Origin: Halalkalibacter urbisdiaboli
GTDB taxonomy: Bacteria > Bacillota > Bacilli > Bacillales > Bacillaceae_D
DNA: 64,000 nucleotides
Reading direction: 5' to 3'
Assembly (NCBI RefSeq): GCF_002156385.1
Contig: NZ_MVJM01000003.1
Location: forward strand, 669,504-733,503
Positions within the stretch are counted from its first letter, which is position 1. Every line of letters starts with the position of its first letter. The notes beneath the pieces were generated by a model, which was not told the DNA's origin, did not search any database, and was given only the letters and a program-made list of their open reading frames with translations. The position numbers and the translations under genes are program-made. Below, in pieces: positions 25,384 to 33,855 of the stretch.

Positions 25384-25944
25384 ATGGCTAAATATAGTGA
25401 CCAATTTAAATTAATGATGGTACATGAGTATCAAAAAGGACATTTATCGTTTGACAGGTTGGCAAAAAAACACGGTATGAATGACAGCACTGCCATAAAA
25501 AAATGGGTGAAAGTTTACGATAAATTTGGGACGACAGGTTTGATGAAAAAGAGTAAGAGGGAAACTTTTTCTGTCCAATTCAAACTCGATGTATTAAGCT
25601 TTATGAAAAGAACAGGATCTTCAGAGATGGATACCGCTATTTACTTTGGATTGTCCACCCCTTCGATGATAGGTGCATGGAAGAAAGCTTTTTTGGAAGA
25701 TGGTGCTGAAGCCCTGGATAGAACGAAAGGAAGACTACCCATGTCTGATAAAGCTAAAAATATAAAAAAACAACGTACAGAAAAAGAAATGACGTATGAA
25801 CAAAAGCTTGAAAGAGAGAACGAGCTCCTACGTTTAGAGGTAGAATACTTAAAAAAGTTGCGAGCTTTTCAGATGGATCCGGAGGGCTATCTCGAAAAGC
25901 ACAAGCAGCGTTATCATTCGAACTCAAAGAAAAGTTCAAACTAA
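25384..25944 (+). CDS. IS3-family transposase OrfA
   Basis: 186 residues with two N-terminal helix-turn-helix units (KYSDQFKLMMVHEYQKGHLS; FSVQFKLDVLSFMKRTGSSE) and a C-terminal leucine-zipper (YEQKLERENELLRLEVEYLK), typical IS150 InsJ-like OrfA. The frame runs past the slippery site to a stop at 25944. DNA binding and end recognition. Confidence 0.92.
   Translation: MAKYSDQFKLMMVHEYQKGHLSFDRLAKKHGMNDSTAIKKWVKVYDKFGTTGLMKKSKRETFSVQFKLDVLSFMKRTGSSEMDTAIYFGLSTPSMIGAWKKAFLEDGAEALDRTKGRLPMSDKAKNIKKQRTEKEMTYEQKLERENELLRLEVEYLKKLRAFQMDPEGYLEKHKQRYHSNSKKSSN
25851..25857 (+). promoter_or_regulatory. programmed -1 frameshift site A AAA AAG
   Basis: In the orfA frame the sequence reads TTA AAA AAG; slipping back one base enters the orfB frame. 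This is the IS150-type heptamer, producing an OrfAB fusion transposase. Confidence 0.8.
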
Positions 25945-26771
25945 AAGATGTTCTACAAAGAGTCGGAATTCCTGATTCCTCCTACCATTATCATATAAAA
26001 GAGATCAAGAAGGAGAATCCGAATCAGAAACTCGAGGAATGCATCCAATCCAAGTTTGAGGAACATAATGGGAATTATGGGTATCGTCGTATCTGTTTGG
26101 AGTTAAAACAAGATGGGCTCAAAGTGAATCACAAGAAGGTTCAACGCATCATGAATAAACTTGGGCTTAAATGCAAGAAATTTAGTAGAAAGTCACGAAA
26201 ATATAGTTCTTACAAAGGAACAATTGGAACTGTTGCCAAGAACCTTATCAATCGTCGGTTTCACACAAGTGTGTGTCATCAGAAATTAACAACAGATATC
26301 ACAGAATTCAAGTGCTCAGATGGTGTAAAACTGTACCTAAATCCAATTATGGACTTGTTTAATGGCGAAATTCTTTCTTATGAGATAAATATGCGTCCAA
26401 CCTTAGAATTGGCTCTTAAACCTCTTGAGGAAGCTTTAGAAATAGTAAAAGATTCAAGGTATAGAACGACTGTTCATTCTGATCAAGGCTGGCATTATCA
26501 ACATAAAAAATGGGTAAAAACTCTAAAGAAACATAAGGTGTTCCAGAGTATGTCACGAAAAGGAAATTGCTTAGACAATTCACCTATGGAAAGCTTTTTC
26601 GGATTATTAAAACAAGAAATGTATTATGGTGAGGCACTCTGCTCATTTGAGAAATTAAAAAAGAGAATTGAAGACTATATCAATTATTATAATAACAAAC
26701 GCATAAAGCAAAAATTGGCAGGCATGAATCCGGTTCAATACCGTATTCATACCAGCCAATTAGCAGCTTAA
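25851..26771 (+). CDS. IS3-family transposase OrfB (DDE domain), via -1 frameshift
   Basis: About 306 codons in the -1 frame. HTH_21 segment FEEHNGNYGYRRICLELKQD, then rve/DDE core: TTDITEFK (D), TVHSDQGWHYQH (D), SRKGNCLDNSPMESFFGLLK (E), ending in YYNNKRIKQKLAGMNPVQYR. No strong independent start is present before 26097, supporting expression as OrfAB. Confidence 0.9.
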   Translation, partial: KKVASFSDGSGGLSRKAQAALSFELKEKFKLKDVLQRVGIPDSSYHYHIKEIKKENPNQKLEECIQSKFEEHNGNYGYRRICLELKQDGLKVNHKKVQRIMNKLGLKCKKFSRKSRKYSSYKGTIGTVAKNLINRRFHTSVCHQKLTTDITEFKCSDGVKLYLNPIMDLFNGEILSYEINMRPTLELALKPLEEALEIVKDSRYRTTVHSDQGWHYQHKKWVKTLKKHKVFQSMSRKGNCLDNSPMESFFGLLKQEMYYGEALCSFEKLKKRIEDYINYYNNKRIKQKLAGMNPVQYRIHTSQLAA

Positions 26772-26802
26772 TATAAAACTCTAACTTTAGGGGGTCACAT
26801 CA

Positions 26803-26905
26803 AAAAGGCTTCCCTTTTTCAGTGCCCTTTAAGTAATGTGCAGAGCATTGCGCTTTTTAGAGAGCTACGTGAAAGGAGTTTTTCAGTGTTCGCCATTCTA
26901 TTGAC
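26803..26905. repeat. dispersed hairpin repeat, copy 2, right part
   Basis: CCCTTTTTCAGTGCCCTTTA then AGTAATG, followed by AGAGCTACGTGAAAGGAGTT and TTTCAGTG. The same order of blocks occurs at 30.8 and 36.3 kb. No gene lies between here and cheV. Confidence 0.6.
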
Positions 26906-27060
26906 GCACCCTTTTTAATAAAAAATTAAAGTTTTTATTGCTCAATCGTTCTTTATTCCTATAAACTAAGAATAGATCATTAATAAGTTAACCCATATAA
27001 AGATGAAAGGTTATCTGATGGTTAGGGCTTTAAGAAAATTTTTTTGCTGGAGGATGCCTT

Positions 27061-27981
27061 ATGAATGATGCTGAAAAAAATGGAATATTATTAGAAAGTG
27101 GTACAAATGAATTAGAAATTGTTATGTTTTCGATTGGCCGTAGTACATTTGGTATTAATGTACTAAAAGTCCGTGAAATTATTAATCCGCTTCCTGTTAC
27201 TGATACACCTAACGGCCACCCACATGTTGAGGGGGTTATCCGGTTACGCCAGGAGGTTATTCCTGTCGTTGATTTGGCGAAAGTGTTAAACCTTCCACCA
27301 TCTGAACATCCCGAACAGGACAAATTTATTATTTCTGAACTAAATAAGACGAAAGTAGCCTTCCATGTTCATAATGTATCTCGAATACATCGAATCTCTT
27401 GGGAACAAATTGAAAAACCGAGTGAATTGTCACAAGGAATGCAGGCACAAACAATTGGAATCGTAAAAATGGAAGAAACGATGGCATTGTTGCTTGATTT
27501 TGAAAAAATTGTCGTCGACATTAGTCCTGAATCCGGTTTAAGTGTAGAAAAGGTAAAAGCGATGGGGCCTCGTCAACGCTCAGAAAAAAGGATACTTATA
27601 GCAGAGGATTCAGCAATCCTTAGAAAACTTTTACAAGACACATTAGTTGAAGCTGGCTATGACAGCTTGCAATTTTTTGAAAATGGACGTATGGCTTGGG
27701 ATTACTTAGAACAACTAAGTCATAAAACGAGCTCAGAAATTGAGAAAAAGGTAGATATCATTATTACCGATATTGAGATGCCTCAAATGGACGGGCATCA
27801 CTTAACACGACGTATAAAGGAAACAAACTCCCTAACTCATATACCAATTATCATTTTCTCTTCATTAATCACAGACGATTTGTTTCACAAAGGTGAGAAG
27901 GTAGGAGCGAATGGACAAATTAGTAAGCCAGAAATTGTACAACTTGTAGAAATGATTGATCAATTCATAATCTCAAAGTAG
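27061..27981 (+). CDS. cheV: chemotaxis coupling protein CheV
   Basis: 306 residues: CheW-like domain (about 15-160; FGINVLKVREIIN, VEGVIRLRQEVIPVVDL) and a receiver domain (about 175-305; LIAEDSAILRKLL, phospho-Asp in IIITDIEMPQMDGH, FSSLI, K in ISKPE). It couples chemoreceptors to CheA and adapts through phosphorylation. GGAGG-ATGCCTT-ATG ribosome site. Stands alone, 258 nt after the IS; the IS may have replaced upstream regulatory DNA. Confidence 0.95.
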   Translation: MNDAEKNGILLESGTNELEIVMFSIGRSTFGINVLKVREIINPLPVTDTPNGHPHVEGVIRLRQEVIPVVDLAKVLNLPPSEHPEQDKFIISELNKTKVAFHVHNVSRIHRISWEQIEKPSELSQGMQAQTIGIVKMEETMALLLDFEKIVVDISPESGLSVEKVKAMGPRQRSEKRILIAEDSAILRKLLQDTLVEAGYDSLQFFENGRMAWDYLEQLSHKTSSEIEKKVDIIITDIEMPQMDGHHLTRRIKETNSLTHIPIIIFSSLITDDLFHKGEKVGANGQISKPEIVQLVEMIDQFIISK

Positions 27982-27990
27982 TACGAAATA

Positions 27991-28041
27991 AAAAGTGAAA
28001 CCGATTAGGGGATTTTGGATATCGGCTTCACTTTTTTCTTT
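27991..28041 (+). terminator. cheV terminator
   Basis: AAAAGTGAAACCGAT pairs with ATCGGCTTCACTTTT (one mismatch), followed by TTCTTTT. Confidence 0.85.
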
Positions 28042-28169
28042 TAGTCAGGAGATCTTTTTGTGTTTTTGTTATCATTCCAAATTTATATAAAAGATGAGCA
28101 TAAAAAATCTTTTTTTTCTGGCTACTCATTGTCATCGACTCCTTTTCTACTATAAATTATTCACTTACG

Positions 28170-28201
28170 CTAAAAAAGTTTCCTTAGGTAAACTTTTTTA
28201 G
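28170..28201. promoter_or_regulatory. 12-bp perfect dyad upstream of yneR-like gene
   Basis: CTAAAAAAGTTT-8 nt-AAACTTTTTTAG. The centre GTTTCCTTAGGTAAAC resembles DtxR/MntR-class operators as I recall them (for example GTTTCCTTAAGGCAAA). A hairpin terminator is the alternative. It is 79 nt before the gene. Confidence 0.35.
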
Positions 28202-28279
28202 GCTTGTCTCTCTAATAAATAGACTAGATTGATTATTCTTGTTATCATACACTTAGTACAAAGAGTAATAGGGAGTGGA

Positions 28280-28588
28280 ATGACATTGAAAATTGAGATT
28301 ACAAAACCTGCATTGGCCTGGTTTAAACAAGAGTTTGATTTGCAAGGAAAAGGAGAGGAAACAATTCGTTTTTATGCTCGCTTAGGGGGATGCGCATCCA
28401 TTCAAACAGGCTTTTCACTTGGTATCAGCCAGGATACCCCTTCAACTATTGGTGTATCGCAAGAGATGGAAGGAATTCTTTTTTTTATTGAACAAGAAGA
28501 TCTTTGGTTTTTTAAGCAATATGATTTAAAGGTGAAATTTAGTCGAAAACGTAATGAAATAGAGTTTGTTTACGAGGAATCTGCATGA
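28280..28588 (+). CDS. yneR: HesB/YneR-family protein (Cys form)
   Basis: 102 residues of the HesB-like fold: ALAWFKQEFDL, TIRFYARLGGCASIQTGFSL, then DLWFFKQYDLKVKF. It carries Cys in GGCAS at the position equivalent to Sec in HesB-like 2 (GMGUGG). Starts considered: ATG 28280 (GGGAG close upstream) or TTG 28286. A terminator follows at 28608. Function unknown; the family is annotated as Fe-S biosynthesis related. Confidence 0.82.
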   Translation: MTLKIEITKPALAWFKQEFDLQGKGEETIRFYARLGGCASIQTGFSLGISQDTPSTIGVSQEMEGILFFIEQEDLWFFKQYDLKVKFSRKRNEIEFVYEESA

Positions 28589-28607
28589 GCATAATGACGG
28601 TTTAGTT

Positions 28608-28643
28608 AGTGTTTCTAAGGGGAACCTTTGGGGCACTTTTTTT
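28608..28643 (+). terminator. yneR-like terminator
   Basis: AGTGTTTCTAAGG pairs imperfectly with CCTTTGGGGCACT, followed by TTTTTT. Confidence 0.65.
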
Positions 28644-28655
28644 ATAGAGTGAGAT

Positions 28656-28865
28656 TTATAATGGCATAACCCAAACAATTTCTTGAAGTCTTATAAAGAA
28701 AGAAGTTTTACTTGCTTGAAGCACAACGTGATCTGGCTTGACATCAGTAAGCGTGCCGCGGACACTTCCTCTACTTGTTTCAATCACCATTTTGGTTCCG
28801 ATCATCGTTTTCATTGTTTGAACAAGATATGGTTCAACATATTCATGATTATCGTTATGGTGCAT
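28656..28865 (-). CDS. YuzF-like DUF2642 protein
   Basis: 69 residues: YVEPYLVQTMKTMIGTKMVI, ETSRGSVRGTLTDVKPDHVV and FFIRLQEIVWVMP, a small SH3-like barrel of the DUF2642/YuzF family found in Bacillus and linked to spore coat proteins. GAGGAGG precedes the ATG. Single gene. Confidence 0.8.
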   Translation of the reverse strand: MHHNDNHEYVEPYLVQTMKTMIGTKMVIETSRGSVRGTLTDVKPDHVVLQASKTSFFIRLQEIVWVMPL

Positions 28866-29202
28866 CTTTATACCTCCTCTTTCAACTTATTCTAATCTTA
28901 TGAAATAAGGTAACAATATGATTGGGCGAATGTCTAAAAATAAGCTCAAAAATAAGTATCTTAATATAATGGATTCAACACTTTTACTTCACTAGTAAGA
29001 AAACAACAGATAGAAAAGTAGGCTCAATTAAACAAATGTATGAGATTAAAAAGGGAAATATGAATTTATTCGACAACATTCAATCAATATGTAAAAATAT
29101 AAAAAAATAACTGAAATTCTATAACAACGGCTATCGTTTTTTGATATAATAATAAAAAGAGGAGACACAAACGTCTGATTTTTGAAGCGGGGAGGGAAAA
29201 GG
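28866..29202. other. AT-rich intergenic promoter region
   Basis: 337 bases between divergent genes, very AT-rich, with no open frame of note. TTTTTTGATATAATAATAAA at about 29137-29156 contains a -10-like TATAAT ahead of the esterase. Confidence 0.35.
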
Positions 29203-30372
29203 ATGAAAACTATTTTAGGGAAACTGAAAATACTCTCAATTGTAAGCGCTTTATTTATGGTTGTGCTGGTACTATTTGTTATTATCTCCGTGCAAGCTTG
29301 GACAGACACGGAGGCAGGAAAAGTACCTCCAAAAACAGCTGTATTACTTCATGCAGTTCACCATAATTTAGTTACATCTAATATGAAGACCCCAAAATTT
29401 TTGCAAAAAAAAGGGAAGGCAACGTTTACTCGTGAAAATATCACGATTCCAGTCTCAGACGGAACAGACATTTCTGCGAGAGTCTATAAACCTATTGATG
29501 ATGGTCCCCATCCAATTATTTTATATTACCATGGAGGAGCTTTTATGGAAGGCTATGGTAGTATCAACACACATGATAATATCGTCCGTTCATTAGCGGG
29601 AAGAACGAAAAGCATTGTTATTGCTGTCGCGTATCGTGTGGCACCTGCACATCCGTTTCCGACAGCAATCGAAGATAGTTATGATGCTCTTCTGTGGGCA
29701 AGTGAACATGCGGAGGATTTAGGTGGAGACCCTAACAAAATTGCGGTAGTTGGTGATAGTGCAGGTGGTAATATTGCAACAGTCGTTTCGTTAATGGCGA
29801 GAGATCGACAAGGACCATCGATAACTGCTCAAGCCTTATTGTATCCTTTAACTACATTTCAGGATGTTGAGTTTTCATCACGCTCAGTTTATGACAGCGG
29901 TTATTACCTTTTATCGCGGCAAGTAATGCAACGTGCAAGGGAAGCGTATACACCTGATGAATCAATGTGGAACTCGCCTTACACTTCTCCATTAGAGGCT
30001 GAACATTTGTATCAGCTTCCACCAGCTCTTGTTATTACAGCTGAATTTGATCCTCTAAGAGATGAGGGTGAGGCTTATGCCCAACGTTTAACAGAGTATA
30101 ATATCCCTGTTAAAACGATACGTTACAACGGTGTCATGCACGGCTTTATCTCATTTTATGAAGTCATGTATCGAGGAAATCACGGGTTATCACAAACAGC
30201 TGCCTTTTTAAACAAAGCTTTTAAAGATGAAATACGTTATGAAACTTATAAACTACATGTATTTGATGGGGTAGAAGGAAGAAATCAGATAAAAGAAGAA
30301 GCCGAAGCTTATGCAATAGGCAGCTTTCTCATCGGAAAGAAAGCGCTTACGTCTATTCCGTTTTTAAAGTAA
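29203..30372 (+). CDS. membrane-anchored alpha/beta hydrolase (HSL/family IV esterase)
   Basis: 389 residues. N-terminal signal anchor (ILSIVSALFMVVLVLFVIIS), then a hormone-sensitive-lipase-type esterase: oxyanion motif YYHGGAFMEG, nucleophile VVGDSAGGNIA, Asp in EFDPLRDEGE, His in VMHGFISF. About 60 extra residues follow the domain. ATG 29203 follows GGGGAGGG. Probably acts on short acyl esters outside the membrane. Confidence 0.87.
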   Translation: MKTILGKLKILSIVSALFMVVLVLFVIISVQAWTDTEAGKVPPKTAVLLHAVHHNLVTSNMKTPKFLQKKGKATFTRENITIPVSDGTDISARVYKPIDDGPHPIILYYHGGAFMEGYGSINTHDNIVRSLAGRTKSIVIAVAYRVAPAHPFPTAIEDSYDALLWASEHAEDLGGDPNKIAVVGDSAGGNIATVVSLMARDRQGPSITAQALLYPLTTFQDVEFSSRSVYDSGYYLLSRQVMQRAREAYTPDESMWNSPYTSPLEAEHLYQLPPALVITAEFDPLRDEGEAYAQRLTEYNIPVKTIRYNGVMHGFISFYEVMYRGNHGLSQTAAFLNKAFKDEIRYETYKLHVFDGVEGRNQIKEEAEAYAIGSFLIGKKALTSIPFLK

Positions 30373-30390
30373 TCATGTTCGTTCATACAC

Positions 30391-30424
30391 GCCTTACTAC
30401 GTTTTCGCTGTAGTAAGGCTTTTC
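30391..30424. terminator. terminator between esterase and zinc-ribbon gene
   Basis: GCCTTACTAC-9 nt-GTAGTAAGGC then TTTTCC. Confidence 0.85.
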
Positions 30425-30427
30425 CGT

Positions 30428-30667
30428 TTATTGCATTGCTCGTTTTGCAAACATTTGTTCATTTTCAATTAATCCGCAAGTAGCGCATTGTATTTTTAGT
30501 TCAGGTCCTCTATAAGGCATATGAAACGGATCTAACTGACCTTCATTATATTGTTGAACAATCTCCCCGCTTTGAGGGTCTAATTTTACAGGGGTAGCAA
30601 CCTGCTGAATCATATTAAAGCGAGAACGATTTGTCTTACAATTTGGACATAAATATGGACCGGCCAT
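30428..30667 (-). CDS. small zinc-ribbon protein
   Basis: 79 residues with CPNCKTN near the start and CATCGLIE near the end, a two-CxxC zinc ribbon, with a linker (QSGEIVQQYNEGQLDPFHMP). GGAGGC precedes the ATG. No family name recognised; nucleic-acid or protein binding is a guess from the fold. Confidence 0.65.
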   Translation of the reverse strand: MAGPYLCPNCKTNRSRFNMIQQVATPVKLDPQSGEIVQQYNEGQLDPFHMPYRGPELKIQCATCGLIENEQMFAKRAMQ

Positions 30668-30737
30668 AGCAGTGCCTCCTTTGGAATATAAAATGATGAA
30701 AGCTAAGGGGGCTGTCTCAAAAGCTTAAAGCGTGTTT

Positions 30738-30960
30738 GCAATGGCTCCGTTCGCTACCCGCCTTACGATGAGAACCCCACTCATCGTAAGGTTTTAAGCG
30801 ATATAGCGACTACGCTCAATGCAGGCTGTGCCAAAAGGTTAAAAAACACCCTTTTTCAATGTCTCTAAGCAATGTATGGGTTTCTCATAGTAGAACAACT
30901 TGTGGAGCCATTGCTGCTTCCTAGCGTGTCTTTCAAGGGGGTTTTCAGTGGCCTTTTTTC
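30738..30960. repeat. dispersed hairpin repeat, copy 3
   Basis: Bounded by GCAATGGCTCC (30738-30748) and its exact complement GGAGCCATTGC (30904-30914). Inside is a 12-bp hairpin CCTTACGATGAG / CTCATCGTAAGG (30761-30791), then CCAAAAGGTTAAAAAACACC and CTTTTTCAATGTCTCTAAGC. After it, GGGGGTTTTCAGTGGCC TTTTTT. It fills the gap between the zinc-ribbon and Hsp20 genes; no gene is present. Confidence 0.7.
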
Positions 30961-30979
30961 GTACAGCCTTTTTACAGAG

Positions 30980-31402
30980 TTAATGAAACTCTATGTCGAT
31001 TTTCTTTTGGCTTTCGTTTGTAGCCTTCTGCATTCTAACTTCTAGAATTCCTTTTTTGTAAAAGGCCTTTACACCCTCATCTGAAATAAGGGTCGGAAGT
31101 GTGACTGAATGATGGAACGTACCGACATAGCGTTCCTGCCGATGATAGCGCCCTTCTTCCGATGAAGAGGACCGATTTACGGTACCGCTTACTGAAAGGG
31201 TACGGTTGCTAATAATATGAATATTAACATCCTCATTCCGTTCTAACCCTGGTATGTCAAATGTTACAATAACATCGTTTCCCGTTTCACGAATATCCGT
31301 ACGTAATGTATGGTTTGTCTGGTCAAACATTGAGTTGGAGGGAATCGACTGAGCCAGTTCACCTACATGTTGCGTCATTGGTTCAAAATAGAATTGTGAC
31401 AT
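30980..31402 (-). CDS. Hsp20/alpha-crystallin family protein
   Basis: 140 residues. Alpha-crystallin domain: TDIRETGNDVIVTFDIPGLE, RHRQERYVGTFHHS-like segment (YHRQERYVGTFHHSVTLP) and AFYKKGILEVRM. An N-terminal YFEPMTQHVGEL segment is short. Second Hsp20 of the window, only distantly similar to that at 22370. Small heat-shock holdase; a spore-coat role is possible. Confidence 0.85.
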   Translation of the reverse strand: MSQFYFEPMTQHVGELAQSIPSNSMFDQTNHTLRTDIRETGNDVIVTFDIPGLERNEDVNIHIISNRTLSVSGTVNRSSSSEEGRYHRQERYVGTFHHSVTLPTLISDEGVKAFYKKGILEVRMQKATNESQKKIDIEFH

Positions 31403-31499
31403 ATCCAGTCTCCTTTTCTAACAAGAGTTATCAATGTTATCATGTCACAAGAAGTAGAAAAATATTCAAGTAATAAAATAATGAAGAGGTTGATATAAG

Positions 31500-32228
31500 A
31501 TGGATATGACTTGGCTATTGGAGAGACCGATTGCTCATCGAGGTTATCATTCAGAGCATGTACCTGAAAATTCACTCGCTGCTTTTTATGGGGCAATTCA
31601 AGAGGACTTTATCATTGAATTAGATGTCCGCTTATTAAAAGATGGTGAAGTTGTTGTCTTTCATGATGAAAACTTACAAAGAATGACAGGTAGGGATAAG
31701 AAGATTAGAGATTGCACATATGCCGGGTTAAAGAAAATAACACTTCGGCATTCTTCGGAACGTATCCCATTGCTTAAAGAAGTTCTTGATCAAGTTAACG
31801 GAAAAGTGCCGTTGCTTATTGAAATAAAAAATAAAGGGCGAGTAGGGGAGCTTGAGTCAAAAGTCGTTGAATTACTTTATAAGTATAATGGTGTATACGC
31901 GATTCAATCCTTTAATCCATTATCAATTTCTTGGTTTAAACGGCATGCACCAACGGTTATAAGAGGTCAAATCGCAGGAGATTTAGTAGAAGAAAAATCG
32001 TTAAAAATGAGACAAAAGCATGTCTGGAATTATTTTCTTTCATTGAAAGTTAGCAAACCACATTTTATCAGCAATGATCTGTATACACCAATGTGGTTAT
32101 TGAAGCGCTTTGCTAATTTTGAAGAGCTTATAAAGCTAGGCTGGACGGCAAAAACGCAACAAGAGTATGAAAGAGGATTACAATACTTTGATAATATTAT
32201 TTTTGAAGGATTTCACCCTTTAACATAA
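31500..32228 (+). CDS. glycerophosphodiester phosphodiesterase
   Basis: 242 residues, GDPD TIM barrel. Catalytic marks: AHRGYHSEHVPENSLAAF (first His), IELDVRLLKDGEVVVFHDEN (metal Glu/Asp and second His), LLIEIKNKG. No signal peptide, so cytoplasmic. Releases glycerol 3-phosphate from deacylated phospholipids. Weak GAGG upstream of the ATG. Monocistronic. Confidence 0.9.
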   Translation: MDMTWLLERPIAHRGYHSEHVPENSLAAFYGAIQEDFIIELDVRLLKDGEVVVFHDENLQRMTGRDKKIRDCTYAGLKKITLRHSSERIPLLKEVLDQVNGKVPLLIEIKNKGRVGELESKVVELLYKYNGVYAIQSFNPLSISWFKRHAPTVIRGQIAGDLVEEKSLKMRQKHVWNYFLSLKVSKPHFISNDLYTPMWLLKRFANFEELIKLGWTAKTQQEYERGLQYFDNIIFEGFHPLT

Positions 32229-32232
32229 ATGC

Positions 32233-32269
32233 CGGTGTCCCATAGTCAATATAAACCTACAGGACACCG
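32233..32269. terminator. hairpin after GDPD
   Basis: CGGTGTCC and GGACACCG flank a 21-nt loop; no long T run, so efficiency is doubtful. Confidence 0.45.
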
Positions 32270-32292
32270 ACGATTTACGTGATTATTACTGT

Positions 32293-33528
32293 CTAAATTG
32301 CCCAATTTCCATTTCTGAAAATCGGTTCTCGTTTACCATCTTCATATACACCGTCAATGTTCATATCCGAGGACCCAATCATGAAATCAACGTGTGTCAT
32401 ACTCGTGTTTAGGCCATTTTTCTCAAGCTCTTCTTTGTTCATTTCTTTACCACCTTCAATACAAAATGCATAAGCACTTCCAATCGCAAGGTGGTTTGAA
32501 GCATTCTCATCAAAAAGGGTGTTGTAGAAGATAATATTTGTATCTGAAATGGGTGATTGATGTGGGACAAGGGCAACTTCACCGATATATCGTGAGCCTT
32601 CATCTGTATCTAAAAGGCGTTTTAATGTTTCGTAACCTTCCTCAGCTTTAAAATCGACAACCTTTCCATCTTTAAATCGCAGTGAAAAATTATTAATGAG
32701 TGTGCCGCCGTAGTTTAACGGCTTCGTACTTGATACAACACCATTGACACCCGTTTTTTTAGCCGACGTAAACACTTCTTCGGTCGGCATATTAGCAACA
32801 AATTGCACACCTTCCTTACTAGTACTCCCCCCACTTACCCAAATATGAGTTTCAGGAAGCTCGATTAGTAAGTCAGTTCCTTCTGATTGATAGTGAAGCT
32901 CCTTGAAATGTTTTTCGTTCAAGATATTCATTTTTTCGTCTAATGTTGCAAGATGTGCTTTCCATGCTGTAACCGGGTCTACTTCATTTATTCTAGTGGC
33001 AGAGAAAATAGCTTCCCACAGCTTCGCGACAGCTGTATCAGTATCTTCATTTGGAAATACTTTTTTAGCCCATCCTTCAGAAGGAGCAGCGATAATTGAC
33101 CAGCTTACCTTATCTGAAGTAATGTAGGAACGGAAGCCCTCCATTGCCCTTCCGCTTGCCTTATTCGCGTTTGCAACATGTTCTGGCTTTGCCTGTTTTA
33201 GCAAATCAGGGTCTGAACCGGTAATACTTAAAAAAGCAGCTCCTCGTTCGGCTAACTCTTCATAGCCTTTCGTAACCCATGTTGGAAATTCATGAAATGC
33301 ATCATCAGGGGCTAAATCAAATTTTATTTTTGTAATCTCTTCATCGCTCCAGTCAACATGGACAATTTTTGCTCCTGCTTCATAAGCTTTTTTAGTGGCA
33401 AGACGCGCAAGACTCGCTGCAAACAGTGGAGCACGGATGACAAGTATTTGACCGGGCTGGATGTTGATTCCGACCTTAATGGCTAACTCTGCGTATTTTT
33501 CTAGCTTTTCTTGAAAATTTGTTGTCAT
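32293..33528 (-). CDS. ampS: aminopeptidase, M29 (AmpS/thermophilic type)
   Basis: 411 residues. M29 features: INIQPGQILVIRAPLFAASL, ALVPHQSPISDTNIIFYNTL (metal His), DENASNHLAIGSAYAF and MTHVDFMIGSSDMNIDG with conserved His/Asp ligands. ATG 33528 is chosen: GAGGG lies 5 nt upstream; the longer start at 33540 overlaps it. Releases N-terminal residues from peptides in the cytoplasm. Divergent from the que operon. Confidence 0.92.
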   Translation of the reverse strand: MTTNFQEKLEKYAELAIKVGINIQPGQILVIRAPLFAASLARLATKKAYEAGAKIVHVDWSDEEITKIKFDLAPDDAFHEFPTWVTKGYEELAERGAAFLSITGSDPDLLKQAKPEHVANANKASGRAMEGFRSYITSDKVSWSIIAAPSEGWAKKVFPNEDTDTAVAKLWEAIFSATRINEVDPVTAWKAHLATLDEKMNILNEKHFKELHYQSEGTDLLIELPETHIWVSGGSTSKEGVQFVANMPTEEVFTSAKKTGVNGVVSSTKPLNYGGTLINNFSLRFKDGKVVDFKAEEGYETLKRLLDTDEGSRYIGEVALVPHQSPISDTNIIFYNTLFDENASNHLAIGSAYAFCIEGGKEMNKEELEKNGLNTSMTHVDFMIGSSDMNIDGVYEDGKREPIFRNGNWAI

Positions 33529-33687
33529 AATTACCCTCATTTCTATGTAAGTTTGTCCATCTCTTTCCTACAAGAATAGTTTACCAATTCTTTTCAAGAG
33601 TGAAAAGAATAGCGACTTTCAATATATATATGGTATGATAAGTTTTGCAAGAAAATGTAGATAAAATCACATGAATGCTCATGTGAG

Positions 33688-33752
33688 AGAGGTTCGCAAA
33701 CTCCCTCTATAAAAAACTAAGGTAGGGACTGTACGGCTTTGTGCAGTTTTTT
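33688..33752 (+). promoter_or_regulatory. preQ1-I riboswitch with terminator
   Basis: Aptamer AGAGGTTCGCAAACTCCCTC then TATAAAAAACTAA (33688-33720): P1 stem AGAGG / CCTCT and the A-rich tail of class I preQ1 aptamers. The expression platform is ACTGTAC-GGCTTT-GTGCAGT followed by six T (33728-33752). PreQ1 binding should favour termination and switch off queCDEF. Confidence 0.93.
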
Positions 33753-33855
33753 GTTGCGTTATCGAGAGCGCTACAAGTTTTTTAGTATAGTTTCGCTTTT
33801 TTGCGTGGGGTTTTTCGAATACTCGTTCTTCTACGATGAAGGGAGAAATGAGTAA

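Larger units (their letters stand above)
25330..26802 (+). mobile_element. IS3-family (IS150 group) insertion sequence
   Basis: 1473 bp with imperfect terminal inverted repeats: left TGAACTGCACCCCAAAAGTT, right (complement) TGATGTGACCCCCTAAAGTT, both continuing AGAGTT. AAAA at both flanks is a possible 3-4 bp target duplication. Carries overlapping orfA and orfB joined by an A6G slippery site. Both frames appear intact, so the element could be active. Confidence 0.92.
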
